A stretch of DNA of 64,000 bases from Antribacter gilvus (GCF_003946865.1 NZ_QXTH01000010.1:62001-126000), one strand, 5' to 3'; counted from the stretch's first letter, positions 24,259-33,772 are shown. Program-made: numbers and translations. Notes: generated from the sequence alone by a model not told the origin.

Positions 24259-24963
24259 TCAGGCGTCGTCGGCCACGGGGCCGGGAGCAGGGGCGGACCC
24301 GGGCACGGACCCGCCGGGAGAGGCTGCGCCGGGCTGTGCGCCCGGGCCGGCCCAGCGGAAGGTGCCCATGAGGGCGTCGAAGAACAGGACCAGCGTGTCG
24401 GCGAGGCGCTCGGTCTCCGCGGTGGTCCACACCACGTGGAAGGACAGGACCAGCCACTCCCCCGCGTCCTCGTCGCGGTTGAGGCCGTAGAGCACCTGCC
24501 GGCTGGACACCATGGGCAGGTCGTCGTCCTGCTCGACCTCGTGGAGCGTGGAGACGACCCGCACGCCGGGGCGGCCGTCGACCTCGACGGCCTCGCTGTC
24601 CTCGTAGCCGTCCGCCAGGACGCTCGAGACGATCTCCCGCGGGTCCGTCCCGGCGTCCGTCGTGAGCTCGAGCTCCACGAGCGAGCAGGGCAGGACAACC
24701 CCCTCGAAGGTGTCGTACGGCAGGTAGACGGCGTTCGCGCCCTCCGCCCCGGCGGCAGCGATGCCCTGGTGCAGGCGCTCACGCAGGAGGCGCCGGTACG
24801 GCTCGGCGGTGTCGCGGGGCAGGTCGGCGGGCAGGGCCCGTACGACGACGGACTCGATCGCCTCGTCGAGCTCGCGCTCCCGGCCCTCGCCGACGGGGAA
24901 GCGGGCCCAGCCGGGTGGCAGGAGGAAGACCCAGGCGTCGGTGGGGCGGGCGTCGAGAGTCAT
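24259..24963 (-). CDS. Hypothetical protein of the type VII locus
   Basis: The protein has 234 residues from ATG 24963, overlapping the upstream stop as ATGA. The body (residues 1-200) is a soluble α/β protein (VFLLPPGWARFPVGEG, YLPYDTFEGVVLPCSLVELELT, SFHVVWTTAETERLADTLVLFFDALMGTF). The last 30 residues are Pro/Gly/Ala-rich. I do not recognise a named family. Its fixed place between secretion genes suggests a chaperone or cytosolic accessory role comparable to EspG, but there is no visible homology. Confidence 0.65.
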   Translation of the reverse strand: MTLDARPTDAWVFLLPPGWARFPVGEGRERELDEAIESVVVRALPADLPRDTAEPYRRLLRERLHQGIAAAGAEGANAVYLPYDTFEGVVLPCSLVELELTTDAGTDPREIVSSVLADGYEDSEAVEVDGRPGVRVVSTLHEVEQDDDLPMVSSRQVLYGLNRDEDAGEWLVLSFHVVWTTAETERLADTLVLFFDALMGTFRWAGPGAQPGAASPGGSVPGSAPAPGPVADDA

Positions 24964-25586
24964 GCGTCGCTCCTTGCGACGTGCACCGCGGCCAGCAGCT
25001 CGTCGAGCAGCTCGACCATCGCGGGCAGGAGGACCAGGTCGGTGGTGCGCCAGACGAGGAGCGTGTCGATGACGGCGTCCGGGTGCTCGACGCGACGGCC
25101 GAGCGCCACGCTCGCCCACACGTCGCCGGACCTCTCCCCCACGTCGAGCCGCACGACGCGCACGCCGTCGCCGTCGGGCAGGTCGAGGTGCTCCACCCGC
25201 GGGTCCTCCACGGGGCTGCCGCCGCTCGCCCCGCACAGGGCGAGCAGGTCGGCCGGTTCCGCGCCGTCCTCCGCGACGTCGACGGCGACGAGGACCGGCA
25301 CCGGTGTGCGGTCGAGGAGCCCGACCGCCGCGACGACGCCGCCGCCCGGCCCGACCCCGTCGGCGAACGCGCACAGGTTTGCGACCGCCTCCTCGCACAT
25401 CCGGGTGATCTCGGGCGAGCCGAGCGCGTCGGGCCCCTCCGGCCCGGTCTGCTCGGTGACGAACGCGGCGATCGTCTCGCGGGTCGCGGCGACCACGGCC
25501 GCCACCCACGGCGCGGGTGCTTCCTGAGGCACGACCAGCCAGCGGCCGGGGTCCACCTCCACCGACCAGGACCAGGGCCCGGTCAC
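24960..25586 (-). CDS. Hypothetical protein of the type VII locus
   Basis: The protein has 208 residues from GTG 25586, which overlaps the TGA of the WXG-like gene (GTGA). Its own stop overlaps the next ATG (ATGA). Soluble and acidic, it starts with WSWSVEVDPGRWLVVPQEAPAPW. Its last third (TLLVWRTTDLVLLPAMVELLDELLAAV) resembles the end of the 234-residue neighbour, so the two may be distant paralogues. No known domain is recognised. The double overlap points to tightly linked production with secretion substrates. Confidence 0.62.
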   Translation of the reverse strand: MTGPWSWSVEVDPGRWLVVPQEAPAPWVAAVVAATRETIAAFVTEQTGPEGPDALGSPEITRMCEEAVANLCAFADGVGPGGGVVAAVGLLDRTPVPVLVAVDVAEDGAEPADLLALCGASGGSPVEDPRVEHLDLPDGDGVRVVRLDVGERSGDVWASVALGRRVEHPDAVIDTLLVWRTTDLVLLPAMVELLDELLAAVHVARSDA

Positions 25587-26992
25587 AGGTTCTGCCCCGA
25601 GTAGAACCCGGCGTAGTTCGCGTCGGTCAGCAGCGTGCCGCTGCGGAGGTCGGGACGGCCCGCCAGGCTGTTCAGGTAGGAGGGCGTGCCGCCGATGCCG
25701 AACCCCGCGAAGCTCCACCCGGCGAGCTTCTGGGAGAAGCCGCCCGCGTACATCCAGGCTGTCGGGCCGCCCATGGGCCCCACGCTCGGCAGGATCTTGG
25801 ACACCCCTGCGCTCCACGTCTTCCAGTCGACGGCTCGGTCCACGCCGAACACCTTGTCGATCCGCCAGTTGCCGCGGGGGTCCGCGAACCGGGCCCTGTC
25901 GAACTTCAGGTAGTCGGGGTGCCTCGTGCGGAACCACTCCGGCTTGACCGGGTTCTTCTTCAGGAACGCGCTGAGGTCGTCCAGCCGCCCGAGCCGCGCG
26001 TCGAGGTGCGGGACGTTCCGGAACTGCTGGTAGCCGGTCGACCTCTGGAACTGAGGTGCCCAGTTCCGCAGGAGACGCAGGTGAGCGATCTCGTCGACCA
26101 TCCCGGACCGGGCCGCCCCGTGCACGCCCAGGAGTCCCTTGGTCGCGGCCCGCGTGGCGAACGCGGAGAACGCGTACAGCCCCAGCCCGACGATGCCGAG
26201 GGCGACCGCCAGCCAGCTCCCCTCGCCCTGGGCGGCGAGGATGATGTTGGCCACCACGGAGATCGCGCCCGCCACCAGCGCTGTGACGGTCAGGAAGCCG
26301 ACGCCGGGTATGAGGACGCTCAGGACCGCGAGCGCCAGGCCGATGTAGCCGAGGATCTCGACGAGCCCCTTGAGGAACTTGTTGAACCCGTGGACGAACT
26401 TGTCCCAGCCGCTGGCGTGCAGGCCGTCGGTGTGCCAGTCCTTGCGGATCGCGTCGGCGGCCCGGCGCGCGGCGCCGTCGAACCGCTCCATGGCGACCCG
26501 GGCGCGCTCCTTGGCCTTGGCGAGCGCCTCGGCGGCGCCCTCCAGCGCCGTGCCACGGGCGGCGGACTGCTTCTCCTCCTCGGGGGTGAGGGGCTCCTCG
26601 CCCTCGGGGCGCGGGTCCGGCATGCCGTCCGCGGTCCGTTGCGCGGCGACCGCGTCCTCGGCGTCCTTGACGGCGAAGCCCGTCTCCGAGCGCGCGTGCG
26701 CGAGCTCGGGCTGGTACTCGACGAGCGCGGCCTGCATCTGCTCGTACCGGTCCGCGGCCTTGCGCAGGGCGTCGTGGGACTCCCCGGCGCGCTTGCGCAT
26801 CGCGTCGGCAGACACGCCCTGGAGCAGCGTGGTGTCGCCGTCACCGATCTGCTTGAGGACCCGCGCCTCGGTCGACATCATGTCGGCGAGCTTGCCGTAG
26901 TACTGGATGACGTCGTCCAGGGCGCTGCCTTCGCTGGGGACGGGGTCGCGGTCGTAACCGACGAGGTGCCATTCCCGGGTGCGCGCGGCCAT
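25583..26992 (-). CDS. Large WXG-like type VII substrate candidate with membrane segments
   Basis: The protein has 469 residues from ATG 26992 (TGATG overlap with the preceding WXG100-like gene). Residues 1-190 are helical and heptad-rich, like an extended WXG/LXG module (DVIQYYGKLADMMSTEARVLKQI, GVSADAMRKRAGESHDALRKAADRYEQM). Residues 209-280 contain three hydrophobic segments. Residues 290-469 form a C-terminal domain rich in Trp, Tyr and Gly (WAPQFQRSTGYQQFRNV, DWKTWSAGVSKILPSVGPMGG) that I cannot assign. The layout (WXG-like head, hydrophobic middle, variable tail) resembles type VII effectors, but toxicity is not shown and no dedicated immunity gene is obvious. Confidence 0.7.
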   Translation of the reverse strand: MAARTREWHLVGYDRDPVPSEGSALDDVIQYYGKLADMMSTEARVLKQIGDGDTTLLQGVSADAMRKRAGESHDALRKAADRYEQMQAALVEYQPELAHARSETGFAVKDAEDAVAAQRTADGMPDPRPEGEEPLTPEEEKQSAARGTALEGAAEALAKAKERARVAMERFDGAARRAADAIRKDWHTDGLHASGWDKFVHGFNKFLKGLVEILGYIGLALAVLSVLIPGVGFLTVTALVAGAISVVANIILAAQGEGSWLAVALGIVGLGLYAFSAFATRAATKGLLGVHGAARSGMVDEIAHLRLLRNWAPQFQRSTGYQQFRNVPHLDARLGRLDDLSAFLKKNPVKPEWFRTRHPDYLKFDRARFADPRGNWRIDKVFGVDRAVDWKTWSAGVSKILPSVGPMGGPTAWMYAGGFSQKLAGWSFAGFGIGGTPSYLNSLAGRPDLRSGTLLTDANYAGFYSGQNL

Positions 26993-27285
26993 CACGCGCC
27001 TGCCGGGGGCTCGAGCGACTTCGACAGCTCGATCTCGAGGTCCGTCCAGGCCTGGGCGGCCTGTTCCATCTTCTTCTGCAGGTCCTTGAGGTTCCCGGTG
27101 AGCTTCTCGCGCTTGACCCACCAGTCCTCGACGAAGTCGTACATCGCCGACCGGACCTGCGGGTGCCCCCAGATCTCGGCGTTCTCGTCGCGCTGCTTGT
27201 TCGCGCCCTCGAACTCCGCGACGATCTTCTTGATCTGCTCGGCGGCGTCGTCGACGGCGATCTTCGTGACGACAAGGTCGCTCAC
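26992..27285 (-). CDS. WXG100-like small protein
   Basis: The 97-residue all-helical protein would form an ESAT-6-like hairpin. The turn is marked by EIWGHPQ (Trp-Gly at about 39-40), and a second Trp-rich patch DWWVKREKL follows. Both halves have amphipathic helices (AAEQIKKIVAEFEGANKQ, LKDLQKKMEQAAQAWTDLE). Such proteins are exported as dimers by type VII ATPases. It starts 33 bases after the stop of the upstream WXG100 gene. Confidence 0.75.
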   Translation of the reverse strand: MSDLVVTKIAVDDAAEQIKKIVAEFEGANKQRDENAEIWGHPQVRSAMYDFVEDWWVKREKLTGNLKDLQKKMEQAAQAWTDLEIELSKSLEPPAGA

Positions 27286-27318
27286 CGGGGGTGCCCCTCT
27301 CGCAGTGGCTCGGCGGGA

Positions 27319-27615
27319 CTACTTGTTGAGGGCCTTGGCCAGCTCCTCGTCGGTGCCGCGGAGCGCCTCGGCCGCCGCGTCGAGGTACTGCGAGATGCCC
27401 TCGAGGCCGCCGATGCACTGCGTCGCGCCCGTGTTGAACTCGCCGTACGCGGAGTTGAAGGCCACCGAGGACTTGTCGGTCACGTATCCGCCGTTCACGA
27501 GCTGGTCGACCAGGTTCTTGAGCTCGCGGAGCTTGGTCTCCATCTCCGCCTGACCAGCGGTGATGCGCTTCGCCGCGTCCTGCATGTCGGCATACGTCAC
27601 GTTGATGTTCGCCAT
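27319..27615 (-). CDS. WXG100 (ESAT-6-like) family protein
   Basis: The 98-residue protein (MANINVTYADMQDAAKRI) is a typical WXG100 helix-turn-helix. The usual WXG in the turn is replaced by NGGYVTDKSS. The second helix, FNSAYGEFNTGATQCIGGLEGISQYLDAAAEAL, fits the SxAF...L pattern of the family. It is the first gene of the type VII operon and probably pairs with the next small protein or with the WXG-like head of the large protein. AAAGGG lies upstream of ATG 27615. Confidence 0.85.
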   Translation of the reverse strand: MANINVTYADMQDAAKRITAGQAEMETKLRELKNLVDQLVNGGYVTDKSSVAFNSAYGEFNTGATQCIGGLEGISQYLDAAAEALRGTDEELAKALNK

Positions 27616-27699
27616 GGCTCCAGCCCTTTCGATCGACCTGCGGACCAGGCGAATCTAGGCAAACCGGACTAACCCTGGATGAACGGGGCAACAACCCCG

Positions 27700-27733
27700 C
27701 GCGAACTGCTGGAGACCGCGAACTGCTGGAGAC
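27700..27733. repeat. Perfect 17-bp tandem duplication upstream of the type VII operon
   Basis: CGCGAACTGCTGGAGAC occurs twice without a gap (27700-27716 and 27717-27733), about 85-118 bases upstream of the first WXG100 gene. It may be a recent duplication or a pair of regulator sites. Confidence 0.7.
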
Positions 27734-27738
27734 AGAGC

Positions 27739-27780
27739 AGACCCGCCGGCCGCGAGGGGTACCTCGCGACCGGCGGGTCT
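27739..27780. terminator. Terminator hairpin downstream of the DUF4430/membrane protein pair
   Basis: The 19-base arms 27739-27757 and 27762-27780 have a single mismatch and a GGTA loop. It lies 18 bases after the membrane protein stop and isolates the type VII operon from upstream transcription on the same strand. Confidence 0.8.
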
Positions 27781-27798
27781 GTCAGGCGGTGACGGAGG

Positions 27799-28407
27799 TC
27801 AGGCTGCCGGGTTGGGCTGAGCGGCCGGGGCGAGCTGCGGGACCCGGCGCTCCAGGCGCTCCACCACGCCGACGGCGGCCGCGGCGAGGGGCAGGAGCAC
27901 GAGGTTGCCCAGCAGCATCGTGCGCAGGAAGGGCAGGCCCGCGGCGTAGCTGGCGAGCAGCCCGTCGAGGCCCGGCGCGTAGTAGGCCTCGCGGCCGAGG
28001 AGCCAGACACCGAAGTTGGTCCACAGGAAGAACCAGACCGACCCGCCCAGCCCGAGGCCGATCGCCGCGCCGTACCGGCGCACGCCGGTCGTCCGGCGGC
28101 CGAGCAGCGCCGCCACCCCCACGACCGCCCAGGCCGTCCAGGTGAAGAGCAGGATCGACGAGTTGCCGAGCAGCACGTCGCTCAGCGCGACGGCGGCCAG
28201 CGGCACCAGCAGCGCCACGCGGTGGCGCAGCAGCACGGCCGCGAAGAACGTGGCGGCGGTGAGCAGCTCGAGGTTCGGCGGCGCGCCCACGTCCTCGCGC
28301 ACGAAGCGCCAGCCCACGGCGGCGCCCAGCGCGACGATCGCGAGGGCCGGCCGCCACCAGCGGGCGAGGAGGTCCCGTGCGGTGAGGTCGCGCGCCGCGC
28401 CGGTCAT
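27799..28407 (-). CDS. Multi-pass membrane protein, possible ECF-type S component (DUF6580-like)
   Basis: The protein has 202 residues from ATG 28407. That start overlaps the TGA of the DUF4430 lipoprotein gene (TGATG). About five hydrophobic segments are seen (ALAIVALGAAVGWRFV, LLTAATFFAAVLL, LLVPLAAVALSDVLL, WTAWAVVGVAALL, TMLLGNLVLLPLAAAAVGVVE). The size, Pro-rich entry and pairing with a DUF4430 protein resemble the substrate-binding S subunits of vitamin uptake systems. No A or T component gene is adjacent. The assignment is tentative. Confidence 0.6.
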   Translation of the reverse strand: MTGAARDLTARDLLARWWRPALAIVALGAAVGWRFVREDVGAPPNLELLTAATFFAAVLLRHRVALLVPLAAVALSDVLLGNSSILLFTWTAWAVVGVAALLGRRTTGVRRYGAAIGLGLGGSVWFFLWTNFGVWLLGREAYYAPGLDGLLASYAAGLPFLRTMLLGNLVLLPLAAAAVGVVERLERRVPQLAPAAQPNPAA

Positions 28408-28820
28408 CAGAACGTCTCGAGCTTCCATGTGATCTCCTGTCCGTCCTCGGTCACGAGCGCTCCCGCCCCGACCGTCGCCATCTCGCCGTCGACGTACAGC
28501 GCCCAGAACTCGTTCGCGGCCTGGTCGGCGACGCGGCCGTCGATGCCGGTCACGTAGGCCATCTCACCCTCGCCGCTGATCTCGGCCGAGGGGTCGGACT
28601 CCAGCAGCAGCTCGAGAGCCGTGCGGCCGGTCTCGCCGGCGTACGACCACTCCGTCGCCTCGTCGGTGGCCGCGGACGAGGCCGACGCGTCCGCGGAAGC
28701 GCTGACCGACGGCTCGACGGCCGTGTCCTCGGTGGTGGCTGAGCAGCCGGCCAGCAGGCCCGCCGTCAGCAGGGCGGTGAGGGCGAGCGGCAGCGTACGG
28801 GCGCGGAAGGTCGAGATCAT
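28407..28820 (-). CDS. DUF4430 domain lipoprotein
   Basis: The protein has 137 residues. A type II signal peptide ends in the lipobox LLAGC (Cys at about 26), then an acidic Ser/Ala linker. The mature domain ends with NEFWALYVDGEMATVGAGALVTEDGQEITWKLE, the hallmark of DUF4430 (transcobalamin C-terminal-like) domains. Such proteins are thought to capture ligands such as cobalamin outside the membrane. The start could also be GTG 28823. It is translationally coupled to the membrane protein gene that follows. Confidence 0.82.
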   Translation of the reverse strand: MISTFRARTLPLALTALLTAGLLAGCSATTEDTAVEPSVSASADASASSAATDEATEWSYAGETGRTALELLLESDPSAEISGEGEMAYVTGIDGRVADQAANEFWALYVDGEMATVGAGALVTEDGQEITWKLETF

Positions 28821-28911
28821 CACGCGCCAAGCCTAGGTCGTCGTCCGCCCGCCGGGCAGGGTCGTCTCACGAACGGCGCCGCTGTATGCCGACGCCGCTG
28901 TGTGCCGCAGG

Positions 28912-31038
28912 TCACGCGTCGATGCGGTTGCGGTCCAGCTCGTCCGCGCCCGCGATGATGAACTCCTTGCGCGGCGCCACGTCGGACCCCATCAGCAGCT
29001 CGAACACCCGCTCGGCGGCCTCGACGTCGGACGCCGTGACGCGGCGCAGCGTGCGGTGACGCGGGTCCATGGTGGTCTCGGCCAGCTGGTCGGCGTCCAT
29101 CTCGCCCAGGCCCTTGTAGCGCTGGATGTCCTCCTTGTAGCGCCGCCCGGCCTTGTCGAGCTTGCGGAGGGTCGCCTGCAGCTCCGCCTCCGAGTACGTG
29201 TAGATGTACTCGTTCGCCTTCCGGCCGCTGCCGACGACCTCGACGCGGTGCAGGGGCGGCACCGCCGCGTACACCCGCCCGGCCTCGACCAAGGGCTTCA
29301 TGTAGCGGTAGAACAGCGTCAGCAGCAGGGTGCGGATGTGCGCCCCGTCGACGTCGGCGTCGGTCATCAGCACGATCTTGCCGTAGCGGGCCGCCTCGAG
29401 GTCGAAGGACCGGCCCGAGCCTGCGCCGATCACCTGGATGATCGCCGCGCACTCCGTGTTGCGGAGCATGTCGCTGACCGACGCCTTCTGGACGTTCAGG
29501 ATCTTGCCGCGGATCGGCAGCAGGGCCTGGAAGTCGCTGGAGCGAGCGAGCTTGGCCGTGCCGAGCGCGCTGTCGCCCTCGACGATGAACAGCTCGGAGC
29601 GCTCGACGTCGTCGCTGCGGCAGTCCGCGAGCTTCGCCGGCAGGGACGAGGTCTCCAGCGCGTTCTTACGGCGCGAGATCTCCTTCTGCTTGCGGGCCGA
29701 GACCCGCGCCCGCATCTCGGCGACGATCTTGTCGAGCAGGAGGGACGCCTGCGTCTTCTCGTCGCGCTTCGTGGAGGTCAGGATCGCGTTGACCTCCTTC
29801 TCGATCACGCGCGTGACGATGGCCCGCACCGGCGCCGTGCCGAGGACCTCCTTCGTCTGGCCCTCGAACTGCGGCTCAGCCAGGCGGACCGTGACGACAG
29901 CCGTGAGACCCGCCAGCACGTCGTCCTTCTCGATGCGGTCGGCGCCCTCCTTGGCGGAGATCTTCAGCCGGCGCGCGTTGGTCTCCACGGCCTTGCGGAG
30001 CACCTTGAGCAGGCCCTGCTCGAAGCCGGCCATGTGCGAGCCGCCCTTGGGCGTCGAGATGATGTTCACGAACGAGCGGATCTCGGTCTCGTAGCCGGTG
30101 CCCCAGCGCACCGCGATGTCGACCTCGCACTCGCGCTGGACCGCCTGCGGCGACATGTGACCACGCTCGTCCAGGACCGGGACGGTCTCCGTGAACGTGC
30201 CCACGCCCGTCAGGCGCCACGTGGCCGTGACCGGCGAGTCCGGCGCCAGGAACTCGACGAAGTCGACGGTGCCGCCGGTGTGCTTGAAGACCTCCTCGTG
30301 CGGACCGCCCTCGCCCGGCGTGCCGGGGAGGCCGCGCTCGTCGCGCACACGGATCTCCAGACCGGGCACCAGGAAGGTGGTCTGCCGCGCACGCGTGACC
30401 AGCTCGTCGTAGCTGAAGACCGCGTTCTTCGGGAAGATCTGCCGGTCGGCCCAGTACCGCACCCGCGTCCCGGTGCGGCCTCGGGCCACCTTGCCGACGA
30501 CGGCGAGCTCCGAGTGATCGACGAATGGCTGGAACGGCGCGTCGGGCGACGGCCCGTCCGCCGGGTCCGCGAAGTTGCCCGGCTCACCACGGTGGAACGT
30601 CATGCGGTAGGTCTTGCCGCCGCGGTCCACCTCGACGTCGAGGCGCGACGACAGCGCGTTCACCACGGACGCGCCCACCCCGTGCAGGCCGCCCGACGCC
30701 TGGTACGAGCCGCCGCCGAACTTCCCGCCCGCGTGCAGCTTGGTGTAGACCACCTCGACGCCCGTCAGGCCGGTCTTGGGCTCGATGTCGACCGGGATGC
30801 CCCGCCCGTCGTCACGCACCGTGACCGAGCTGTCCGCGTGCAGCACCACGTCGATCTGCGTGGCGTGACCGCCGAGCGCCTCGTCCACCGAGTTGTCGAT
30901 GATCTCCCAGAGGCAGTGCATCAGGCCGCGGGAGTCGGTGGTGCCGATGTACATGCCGGGTCGCTTGCGCACCGCCTCGAGGCCCTCGAGGACGGACAGG
31001 TGGCGTGCGGTGTAGCTCGACTCGGAGGTGGTGGTCAC
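28912..31038 (-). CDS. parE: DNA topoisomerase IV subunit B (type IIA, ATPase subunit)
   Basis: The protein has 708 residues from GTG 31038. The GHKL ATPase domain shows NSVDEA, DDGRGIPV and GGLHGVGASVVNALS. The transducer is central. The TOPRIM domain has EGDSALG and DADVDGAH, with QRYKGLGEMD near the C-terminus. It would decatenate or relax DNA with its partner ParC/GyrA-like subunit, not in this window. The length and the LTGVEVVYTKLHAGGKFGGG region favour ParE over GyrB, and actinobacterial gyrB usually sits near dnaN/recF, which is absent here. Confidence 0.92.
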   Translation of the reverse strand: MTTTSESSYTARHLSVLEGLEAVRKRPGMYIGTTDSRGLMHCLWEIIDNSVDEALGGHATQIDVVLHADSSVTVRDDGRGIPVDIEPKTGLTGVEVVYTKLHAGGKFGGGSYQASGGLHGVGASVVNALSSRLDVEVDRGGKTYRMTFHRGEPGNFADPADGPSPDAPFQPFVDHSELAVVGKVARGRTGTRVRYWADRQIFPKNAVFSYDELVTRARQTTFLVPGLEIRVRDERGLPGTPGEGGPHEEVFKHTGGTVDFVEFLAPDSPVTATWRLTGVGTFTETVPVLDERGHMSPQAVQRECEVDIAVRWGTGYETEIRSFVNIISTPKGGSHMAGFEQGLLKVLRKAVETNARRLKISAKEGADRIEKDDVLAGLTAVVTVRLAEPQFEGQTKEVLGTAPVRAIVTRVIEKEVNAILTSTKRDEKTQASLLLDKIVAEMRARVSARKQKEISRRKNALETSSLPAKLADCRSDDVERSELFIVEGDSALGTAKLARSSDFQALLPIRGKILNVQKASVSDMLRNTECAAIIQVIGAGSGRSFDLEAARYGKIVLMTDADVDGAHIRTLLLTLFYRYMKPLVEAGRVYAAVPPLHRVEVVGSGRKANEYIYTYSEAELQATLRKLDKAGRRYKEDIQRYKGLGEMDADQLAETTMDPRHRTLRRVTASDVEAAERVFELLMGSDVAPRKEFIIAGADELDRNRIDA

Positions 31039-31239
31039 GGCGCCCAGCGTAGACGAACCCACCCACACACCAGGTGAGGCGCTCCACGGGGCGGGCAGCG
31101 CGAGGCCATGGCGATTATTTCCCTCTTAGCGCAATTGCCCGGTACGCCGTACCCGGACTGTGACACGCGCCGCTATGCTCGCAGCGAACCGGCGACCTCG
31201 GTCGGCATGGACCGCGGCCCTGGATGGTTGGATGGAGAC

Positions 31240-31446
31240 GTGACCACCATGACGACCGAACCGCTCACCGCCGCCGACCGCTGCGACCGCTGTGGTGCCC
31301 AGGCCTACGTCCGCGTCGTTCTCCCCGTGGGCGAGCTGCTCTTCTGCGGCCACCACGGCCGTGCGCACGCCGCTGCGTACTCTGGCGTCGCCAAGCACGT
31401 CCAGGACGAGACCGACCGCCTCCTCGCCGAGCACGGCAAGGCCTGA
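31240..31446 (+). CDS. DUF7455 family small zinc-ribbon-like protein
   Basis: The protein has 68 residues from GTG 31240, or 65 from ATG 31249. The core AADRCDRCGAQAYVRVVLPVGELLFCGHHGR carries two cysteine clusters and HH, a likely metal site. Such small proteins are conserved in actinobacteria, often next to topoisomerase or sigA genes, with no known function. It is divergent from parE, and a strong terminator hairpin follows 34 bases after its stop. Confidence 0.85.
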   Translation: MTTMTTEPLTAADRCDRCGAQAYVRVVLPVGELLFCGHHGRAHAAAYSGVAKHVQDETDRLLAEHGKA

Positions 31447-31480
31447 CGCCAGGCGCTCGCGCACCCAGACCACACACGTC

Positions 31481-31507
31481 GACGGCCCGCCCAGGGGGCG
31501 GGCCGTC
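31481..31507. terminator. Terminator hairpin after the DUF7455 gene
   Basis: Perfect 12-base arms GACGGCCCGCCC (31481-31492) and the complement (31496-31507) with a 3-base loop. Confidence 0.78.
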
Positions 31508-31541
31508 GTCCTGTCCGGGGAGCGCTGCTACCTTCCGGGGC

Positions 31542-32042
31542 ATGAGGAAATCCCTGGTAGCGGCCGCTGCCGTCGCGCTCAGCGTCCTTGCCGTCGCCGG
31601 CTGCACCGAGAGCCCGACAGCATCCGAGCCGCTCCCGTCGTCTCCCAGCGCGTCGTCGGCACCGACCACCGACGCATCGGCCACAGCCACAGCCACAGCC
31701 ACGATCCCCCTGCCGATCCCGGAGGAGGTGGCGATCACCGGGAGCACCAATCCGCTCACCGTGGTCTGGGTCGCCGTCTCCCTCGACCCCGACGAGCTGG
31801 TCGAGGCCGAGGCACGGGTCGCGACCGTCGCCCCCGAGGGCCTTACGGCGATCAGCACCCCGCTCGAGTGCCAGTCGGCCGCCCACGAGCAGCTCCTTCC
31901 GGAGGTCACCGGACCCGACGTCTACAAGTGGGGCGTCCCCCTGTACTACGCGGACGCCCACGACGCTCAGGACGCCGCTGAGATCCTCGGCGAGCCGATC
32001 GCGGGGATCATCACCGGCGACGTGTTCTGCCACTTCGACTGA
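31542..32042 (+). CDS. Putative lipoprotein, unknown function
   Basis: The protein has 166 residues from ATG 31542. Signal peptide and lipobox VAGC are at residues about 18-21. A Ser/Thr/Ala/Pro linker with TATATAT follows, then a 100-residue domain with two cysteines (LECQS and VFCHFD) that could form a disulfide. No family is recognised. It probably sits on the outer face of the membrane. It ends 12 bases before a perfect terminator shared with the convergent sigma factor gene. Confidence 0.7.
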   Translation: MRKSLVAAAAVALSVLAVAGCTESPTASEPLPSSPSASSAPTTDASATATATATIPLPIPEEVAITGSTNPLTVVWVAVSLDPDELVEAEARVATVAPEGLTAISTPLECQSAAHEQLLPEVTGPDVYKWGVPLYYADAHDAQDAAEILGEPIAGIITGDVFCHFD

Positions 32043-32054
32043 CCCGCTCCATGG

Positions 32055-32087
32055 GAGAAGGCCCCGCTCGGTGAGCGGGGCCTTCTC
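32055..32087. terminator. Bidirectional terminator between lipoprotein and sigma factor genes
   Basis: Perfect 15-base arms (32055-32069 and 32073-32087; GAGAAGGCCCCGCTC) with a 3-base loop. T-rich CTTCTC follows. It lies 18 bases from the sigma gene stop. Confidence 0.85.
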
Positions 32088-32104
32088 GCATCAGCTTCCG
32101 GACG

Positions 32105-33772
<1,668 letters not shown>

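Noticed and set aside
28912-31038. Assignment of the type IIA topoisomerase gene as gyrB
   Set aside because: Context lacks dnaN/recF/gyrA and features fit ParE of actinobacteria better. A paralogous gyrB elsewhere would settle this.
31174-31179. TATGCT as a -10 element for the DUF7455 gene
   Set aside because: Position is plausible but no -35 match occurs 16-18 bases upstream, so it was not listed as a promoter.
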